Assembly: GCA_028711355.1 (NCBI GenBank) | Contig: JAQTSL010000097.1 | Location: forward strand, 1 to 11,314 | DNA length: 11,314 nucleotides | Source of the DNA: Rhodoferax sp. | Lineage (GTDB): Bacteria > Pseudomonadota > Gammaproteobacteria > Burkholderiales > Burkholderiaceae_C | Direction of reading: 5' to 3' | Shown here: one piece after another, positions 8,071 through 11,314 of the stretch | Layout of the letters: each line of letters opens with the position of its first letter | Numbering within the stretch: position 1 is the first letter of the stretch | The notes under the pieces: model-generated | What the model was told of the DNA's origin: nothing | Databases searched by the model: none | Seen by the model: only the letters and a program-made list of their open reading frames with translations | Made by a program: the position numbers and the translations under genes

Positions 8071-8139
8071 ATGCCGTTAGGTCAACACGCAGACCCAGCA
8101 AGGGCTGTGAAAATTTTAATCAACCTGGAGATAAACTAA
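8071..8139 (+). CDS. Possible 22-codon leader ORF upstream of the HiPIP gene
   Basis: An ATG at 8071, preceded by AAGGG (8060-8064) at 6-nt spacing, opens a 22-codon frame that begins MPLGQHADPARAV and ends INLEIN. Its TAA (8137-8139) stops one base before the HiPIP ATG at 8141, and its last codons cover the HiPIP Shine-Dalgarno TGGAG (8126-8130). This layout would allow termination-reinitiation coupling. There is no cysteine, no amino-acid run typical of attenuation peptides and no known homologue that I recognise. A frame this short can easily arise by chance, so the call rests only on the ribosome-binding site and the spacing. Confidence 0.3.
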   Translation: MPLGQHADPARAVKILINLEIN

Positions 8140-8140
8140 T

Positions 8141-8437
8141 ATGACAACCCGTCGCGTATTCATGATGCAGTCCGTCGTTGGCGCAAGCGCTTTGGCATCT
8201 GGTGCGGTCATGGCTGCCGCTCCGATGGTGGCAGAAACTGACGCCAACGCCAAGGCGCTGGCTTACTCTGCCGATGCTACCAAATCCAAAAACGCCAAGT
8301 ACAAGGCAGGTTCTGCTTGCGAAAATTGCGCTTTGTTCCAGGGCAAAAAAGGCGAAGCCGCTGGCCCATGCCCGCTGTTTGCCGGCAAGCAAGTGGCTGT
8401 CAAAGGCTGGTGCACCGCTTACGCCAAGAAGGCCTGA
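8141..8437 (+). CDS. hip: High-potential iron-sulfur protein (HiPIP), Tat-exported
   Basis: HiPIPs are small periplasmic proteins with one [4Fe-4S] cluster cycling between +2 and +3. They carry electrons from the cytochrome bc1 complex to photosynthetic reaction centres or terminal oxidases. The precursor has 98 residues. It begins TTRRVFM, a twin-arginine motif (R4, R5), then a hydrophobic stretch and an A-rich cleavage region, giving a mature protein from about residue 26 (AAPMVAETD). The four cluster cysteines are C60, C63, C77 and C91, in the pattern C-x2-C-x13-C-x13-C, inside the typical ENCALFQG, GPCPLFAGK and VKGWCTAY contexts. The mature part resembles the Rhodoferax fermentans HiPIP from memory. 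TGGAG (8126-8130) precedes the ATG by 10 nt. It is a single-gene unit with its own terminator. Whether the partner is a reaction centre or an oxidase cannot be told here. Confidence 0.95.
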   Translation: MTTRRVFMMQSVVGASALASGAVMAAAPMVAETDANAKALAYSADATKSKNAKYKAGSACENCALFQGKKGEAAGPCPLFAGKQVAVKGWCTAYAKKA

Positions 8438-8466
8438 TCGCGTTGACTGGCTTTGCCAGTTGCCAT

Positions 8467-8497
8467 AAAACCCACCCCAGAGGTGGGTTTTGTTTTT
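8467..8497 (+). terminator. Intrinsic terminator of the HiPIP gene
   Basis: A 10-bp stem, AAAACCCACC (8467-8476) with GGTGGGTTTT (8482-8491), closes a 5-nt loop and is followed by GTTTTT. It lies 29 nt after the HiPIP stop and 22 nt before the ubiG ATG, so it cleanly separates the two units and implies that ubiG has its own promoter. Confidence 0.85.
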
Positions 8498-8506
8498 CCA
8501 AATTCT

Positions 8507-8514
8507 GGATAATC
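8507..8514 (+). promoter_or_regulatory. Putative -10 box of ubiG (GGATAATC)
   Basis: GGATAATC, holding GATAAT (8508-8513), ends 5 nt before the ubiG ATG at 8520, so the expected start of transcription is the A of the ATG. The same octamer occurs 7 nt before map. No Shine-Dalgarno is present. The -35 region would fall inside the preceding terminator stem and has no clear TTGACA match. Confidence 0.45.
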
Positions 8515-8519
8515 GGGCG

Positions 8520-9227
8520 ATGAATACCACTGTCAATGCTGACCCGGCCGAACTGGCCAAATTTTCTGACCTGGCGCACCGTTGGTGGGACGCCGACGGT
8601 GAGTTTCGTCCGCTGCACCAAATCAATCCGCTGCGGCTGGACTGGATCCAGTCGTTGTGCCCAGTCAAAGGTTTGAATGCGCTCGATGTGGGCTGCGGTG
8701 GTGGCATTTTGACCGATTCACTGGCGCGATCGGGTGCCACAGCCACCGGCATCGATTTGTCTGGCAAGGCGCTGCGTGTGGCACAACTGCACGCGTTGGA
8801 CGCGCAAACGCCCAACGTGACCTACCGCGAAATCAGCGCTGAAGCCATGGCGGCTGAAGCGCCCGCCTGCTTTGACTTGGTCACTTGCATGGAAATGCTG
8901 GAGCACGTGCCCGACCCAGCGTCGGTGGTACGTGCTTGCGCAACGTTGGTCAAACCGGGTGGTTGGGTGTTCTTTTCAACGCTCAACCGCAACCCCAAAG
9001 CGTTTTTGCTGGCCATCGTTGGCGCCGAGTATGTGCTCAAGATGCTGCCGCGCGGCACGCACGAATACGCCAAGATGATCCGCCCGAGTGAGCTCGCCGG
9101 GTTTTGCCGTGACGCCGGGCTGATCGTGTCGCACAGCAAGGGGCTGTCGTTCAATCCGTTGACGCAGCGCTACTGGCTCAATAGCGACACCAGCGTCAAC
9201 TATCTGTTGGCCACGCAAAAACTCTGA
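8520..9227 (+). CDS. ubiG: Ubiquinone biosynthesis O-methyltransferase UbiG
   Basis: UbiG performs both O-methylations of ubiquinone synthesis, using S-adenosylmethionine on the ring-hydroxylated polyprenyl intermediates. The product has 235 residues, the family length. The N-terminal block KFSDLAHRWWDADGEFRPLH is typical of UbiG, followed by LHQINPLRLDWI. The SAM-binding motif LDVGCGGGIL is at 55-64, the acidic strand end GIDLSGKAL at 77-85, and the family motif EMLEHVPDP at 125-133. The ATG at 8520 was chosen over a TTG at 8490, which lies within the terminator stem. The message may be leaderless. gph begins 12 nt after the stop in the same frame, with only four codons between. Confidence 0.97.
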   Translation: MNTTVNADPAELAKFSDLAHRWWDADGEFRPLHQINPLRLDWIQSLCPVKGLNALDVGCGGGILTDSLARSGATATGIDLSGKALRVAQLHALDAQTPNVTYREISAEAMAAEAPACFDLVTCMEMLEHVPDPASVVRACATLVKPGGWVFFSTLNRNPKAFLLAIVGAEYVLKMLPRGTHEYAKMIRPSELAGFCRDAGLIVSHSKGLSFNPLTQRYWLNSDTSVNYLLATQKL

Positions 9228-9239
9228 CTCGGGCGACCC

Positions 9240-9959
9240 GTGGCGTTGCCTGATCTGTTTGCCGGTGTTGACGCGGTACTGTTTGACCTGGACGGTACCT
9301 TGATCGACAGCGCGCCCGACCTGGGCGCGGCAGCCGACGCCATGCGCTTAGTGCGTGGCTTGCCATCTTTGCCCACCGAAACCTATCGGCCGCTGGCAGG
9401 TGCTGGTGCGCGCGGCATGCTAAAGGTGGCGTTTGGTATGGAACCAGAGCACCCGGACTTTTTGACGTTGCGTGAAGAATTTTTTTGCAATTACGAACAA
9501 CGCTTGACGGCCAGCACGGTGGTTTTTGACCAGGTGCCTGAACTGATTTGCGCCCTGGTGCGGCGCGGTCTGCGCTGGGGCGTGGTTACCAACAAATCAA
9601 AGCGTTTTACCGAGCCGTTGACGCGCATGATGCCGCTGTTTTCTGGCGCCAGCACCATCATCAGCGGCGACACCACGGCTCATTTCAAGCCGCACCCCGA
9701 GCCCCTGCTGGAGGCCGCACGCCGGATGGACGTGTTGCCCCAGCGCTGCATCTATGTGGGCGACGACGAACGCGACATGGTGGCCGGGCGCGCCGCCGGT
9801 ATGCGCACGGTGGCCGCCAGTTACGGCTACTTGGGCGACACCGCCGACGCCCGGCAGTGGGGTGCAGATACAACCATCAACTCGGCGCTCGAACTGTTGC
9901 AATGGATCGAGTCGTTACCCCTGAATTATCCCGGGCGATTGTCGCCCGCAAGGAAATAA
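9240..9959 (+). CDS. gph: HAD-family phosphatase, Gph/MupP-like (phosphoglycolate or MurNAc-6-phosphate phosphatase)
   Basis: This is a 239-residue haloacid dehalogenase-type phosphatase. The motifs are complete: DLDGT (16-20; nucleophile D16, acid/base D18), T117 in GVVTNKS, K150 in HFKPHPEP, and the acidic motif GDDERD (174-179). Such genes beside ubiG are usually annotated as phosphoglycolate phosphatase (Gph). In Pseudomonas, however, the ubiG neighbour is MupP, the MurNAc-6-phosphate phosphatase of peptidoglycan recycling. The blocks [27 protein letters not shown] and YGYLGDT with QWGAD look like MupP from memory. Substrate is therefore open. The start is GTG at 9240 with no Shine-Dalgarno, so translation is probably coupled to ubiG; the first in-frame ATG would remove the catalytic motif. 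The C-terminal end ([15 protein letters not shown]) is encoded by a perfect hairpin plus the uppP ribosome-binding site. Confidence 0.92.
   Translation: MALPDLFAGVDAVLFDLDGTLIDSAPDLGAAADAMRLVRGLPSLPTETYRPLAGAGARGMLKVAFGMEPEHPDFLTLREEFFCNYEQRLTASTVVFDQVPELICALVRRGLRWGVVTNKSKRFTEPLTRMMPLFSGASTIISGDTTAHFKPHPEPLLEAARRMDVLPQRCIYVGDDERDMVAGRAAGMRTVAASYGYLGDTADARQWGADTTINSALELLQWIESLPLNYPGRLSPARK
9932..9948 (+). promoter_or_regulatory. Perfect hairpin at the gph end, next to the uppP ribosome-binding site
   Basis: CGGGCGA (9932-9938) and TCGCCCG (9942-9948) form a 7-bp GC-rich stem with a 3-nt loop. It lies within the last gph codons and ends directly before CAAGGAA (9949-9955), the uppP Shine-Dalgarno. 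Ribosomes finishing gph would melt it, so it may make uppP translation depend on gph translation. Confidence 0.4.
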
Positions 9960-9961
9960 AC

Positions 9962-10846
9962 ATGGATATTGTGTTGTTGATCAAGGCCGCTGTGATGGGG
10001 CTGGTAGAGGGCTTGACCGAGTTTTTGCCGATCTCAAGCACCGGGCATCTGATCTTGGCCGGCGCCTTGCTGGGCTTTGACGACGAAAAAGCCAAGGTGT
10101 TTGACATTGCGATCCAGACCGGCGCCATCTTTGCGGTGATTTTGGTTTATTGGCAAAAGATACGTGACACCGTGCTGGCGCTGCCGTCCAGCGCGCAAGC
10201 GCAGCGTTTTGCCTTGAATGTACTGATTGCGTTTGTGCCGGCGGTCGTGCTGGGCCTGTTGTTTGGCAAGGTAATCAAGGCGCATCTGTTCACCCCGGTG
10301 GTGGTGGCCAGCACCTTTATTCTGGGCGGCTTCATTATTCTGTGGGCCGAAAGGCGACAAAAACCCGAGCGATTTACCCCTGTCAGTGTTCACGGAAATG
10401 TTGTAGAAACAAAAAAAACGGACGGGTTAATAAAAATATTTTCCGTCGATGAAATGACCGCCATGGACGCGCTCAAAGTGGGTCTGGTGCAATGTTTTGC
10501 CATGATTCCGGGCACCAGCCGAAGCGGTGCCACCATCATTGGCGGGATGTTGTTAGGTCTGTCGCGCAAGGCTGCCACCGATTTTTCTTTTTACCTGGCG
10601 ATACCGACATTGATCGGTGCGGGCGCCTATAGCCTCTACAAAGAGCGCGCGTTGCTGTCGGTGGCCGATGCACCGCTGTTTGGTGTTGGGCTGGTGGTGT
10701 CGTTCCTGAGCGCCTGGCTGTGCATTCGCTGGCTGCTGCGTTTTATCTCAACCCACAGTTTCAACGGTTTTGCCTATTACCGCATCGTATTTGGTTTGGT
10801 GGTGCTGACTACCGCCTGGAGCGGTACGGTGGCCTGGACCGCCTGA
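9962..10846 (+). CDS. uppP: Undecaprenyl-diphosphate phosphatase UppP (BacA)
   Basis: UppP is an integral inner-membrane enzyme that dephosphorylates undecaprenyl diphosphate to the monophosphate carrier for peptidoglycan, O-antigen and other envelope glycans. Extra activity gives bacitracin resistance. The product has 294 residues. Active-site motifs are the E-rich segment [16 protein letters not shown] (15-30; E16, E20, S26, H29) and PGTSRSG (183-189; R187), each within predicted membrane re-entrant regions and surrounded by several hydrophobic helices. The ATG at 9962 lies 2 nt after the gph stop, with AAGGAA inside the gph end, so the two are translationally coupled. An upstream frame extension to 9548 is a shadow of gph. 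The loop at about residues 130-165 is longer than I would expect and is encoded by an A-rich stretch including eight consecutive A (10411-10418). Confidence 0.97.
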   Translation: MDIVLLIKAAVMGLVEGLTEFLPISSTGHLILAGALLGFDDEKAKVFDIAIQTGAIFAVILVYWQKIRDTVLALPSSAQAQRFALNVLIAFVPAVVLGLLFGKVIKAHLFTPVVVASTFILGGFIILWAERRQKPERFTPVSVHGNVVETKKTDGLIKIFSVDEMTAMDALKVGLVQCFAMIPGTSRSGATIIGGMLLGLSRKAATDFSFYLAIPTLIGAGAYSLYKERALLSVADAPLFGVGLVVSFLSAWLCIRWLLRFISTHSFNGFAYYRIVFGLVVLTTAWSGTVAWTA

Positions 10847-10860
10847 TTTGGCGGTGGCCG

Positions 10861-11314
10861 CTAATTCATGTTGAGCAGCGTGGTCTCGATGGCGGCGGCC
10901 GTGGCCAGCGGCTTTTCCATTGGAAACAAATGACTGCCGTCAATCATCAAAATGCGCCCTTGCGTGACGCGTTGCGTCAGCGCCATGCCGACCTGTTTCA
11001 TTTCGGCCGAGTGCGTGCCACCGATGAACGACACCGGGCAACGCACCGGGTGTTGGCGCAACAGCGCGTCCAGGTTGTCGGGTAGCGTGTTGTAGATGGC
11101 GGTTTCCACTATTTTCGCGCCCGGTTGCCACGCGGCGCGCAGCGCCTCGGCGGTGAGCGCGAAGTTGTCCTTCGCGAACGTCGGCACCGCGATGCCCGTG
11201 CCGTGCGTGAGCGAAATGCTCGGATGATAGCTCACGTAGCACGGTTGGTGAAACATCACCTTCTCACCCGGATTGATGAACGCCCGGCACGCGAGATCGA
11301 GCGCTTCGCTCACG
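10861..11314 (-). CDS. Chimeric open frame: aminotransferase fragment joined to the C-terminal part of an alpha/beta-hydrolase (runs off the window)
   Basis: A frame of 150 codons is open from the window edge to TAG at 10861-10863, 14 nt from the uppP stop and convergent with it. Residues 69-150 (from 11109 down) resemble the end of an alpha/beta-hydrolase: FIGGTHSAEMKQVGMALT, then GSHLFPMEKP, where H128 would be the catalytic histidine. Residues 1-68 instead read SEALDLACRAFINPGEKVM, then PCYVSYHP and FALTAEALRAAW. This is the large-domain start of a PLP fold-type I aminotransferase, cut just before its expected NPTG loop. The apparent GTG start at 11313 is an internal valine of the G-V-S-E-A-L motif, not a start. 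Neither half is complete, so the native gene here is probably a hydrolase truncated by a misjoin or recombination. The hydrolase call is from motif memory only. Confidence 0.6.
   Translation of the reverse strand, partial: VSEALDLACRAFINPGEKVMFHQPCYVSYHPSISLTHGTGIAVPTFAKDNFALTAEALRAAWQPGAKIVETAIYNTLPDNLDALLRQHPVRCPVSFIGGTHSAEMKQVGMALTQRVTQGRILMIDGSHLFPMEKPLATAAAIETTLLNMN
11110..11314 (-). other. Foreign-looking aminotransferase class I/II fragment at the window edge
   Basis: The 68 codons from the edge to about 11110 match the class I/II aminotransferase region between the GVSEAL helix and the strand before NPTG. The cofactor lysine and the C-terminal domain are missing. Leucine codons are CTC in four of five cases here, against one of ten in the adjoining hydrolase part. 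Domain content and codon use both change at about 11107-11113, which marks the likely junction. Confidence 0.6.

Noticed and set aside
8120..8815. 231-codon minus-strand frame across hip and ubiG
   Set aside because: It spans the hip terminator and two well-supported plus-strand genes, which is expected of a chance antisense frame in GC-rich DNA.
9548..9961. N-terminal extension of uppP overlapping gph
   Set aside because: The added 138 residues are Arg/Ala-rich and overlap the HAD motifs of gph in another frame; the ATG at 9962 has a Shine-Dalgarno and gives the canonical UppP start.
10838..10855. ACCGCC/GGCGGT hairpin across the uppP stop as a terminator
   Set aside because: The stem is 6 bp and no U-tract follows on either strand, so termination is not supported.

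Overview
The window comes from a betaproteobacterium, most likely a Comamonadaceae member close to Rhodoferax. The signs are the secY-infA-rpmJ-rpsM-rpsK-rpsD-rpoA-rplQ order, a cysteine-free S4, an RpoA with E. coli-like C-terminal domain numbering, and a Tat-exported high-potential iron-sulfur protein that closely resembles, from memory, the Rhodoferax fermentans type. No sequence search was run, so the genus is an inference.

Layout. Positions 1-4226 hold the end of the spc operon and the whole alpha operon on the plus strand: the C-terminal part of SecY, IF-1, L36, S13, S11, S4, RNA polymerase alpha and L17. An initiator tRNA-fMet gene (4246-4322) follows only 19 nt after rplQ, then a terminator that looks bidirectional. 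Positions 4380-4460 carry three TGTGCCCA repeats at an exact 11-nt pitch and what may be an old integration scar. On the minus strand, map and glnD (7914 to 4490) form a convergent two-gene unit: methionine aminopeptidase and the PII uridylyltransferase. A 226-nt divergent spacer with several small repeats separates map from a plus-strand HiPIP gene (8141-8437), which has its own terminator. Next is a tight plus-strand cluster: ubiG, a HAD phosphatase of the Gph/MupP kind, and uppP (8520-10846). A minus-strand reading frame then runs off the right edge.

How the genes work together. The left half is core translation and transcription machinery. Three parts of translation initiation and N-terminal maturation (IF-1, initiator tRNA, methionine aminopeptidase) lie within 8 kb. 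The right half links ubiquinone synthesis (UbiG), phosphosugar or cell-wall-sugar salvage (Gph/MupP-like) and undecaprenyl-phosphate recycling (UppP). The HiPIP is a periplasmic electron carrier.

Most of the window is ordinary, conserved chromosome and I found no credible new multi-gene system. The oddest feature is at the right edge: one open frame joins the middle of a PLP aminotransferase to the C-terminal part of an alpha/beta-hydrolase, with a change in leucine codon use at the join. An assembly chimera is the simplest explanation. Smaller points worth checking are a 22-codon leader ORF ending 1 nt before the HiPIP start, GGATAATC boxes 5-7 nt before both map and ubiG that suggest leaderless mRNAs, and hairpins in the rpsK-rpsD, rpsD-rpoA and gph-uppP junctions.
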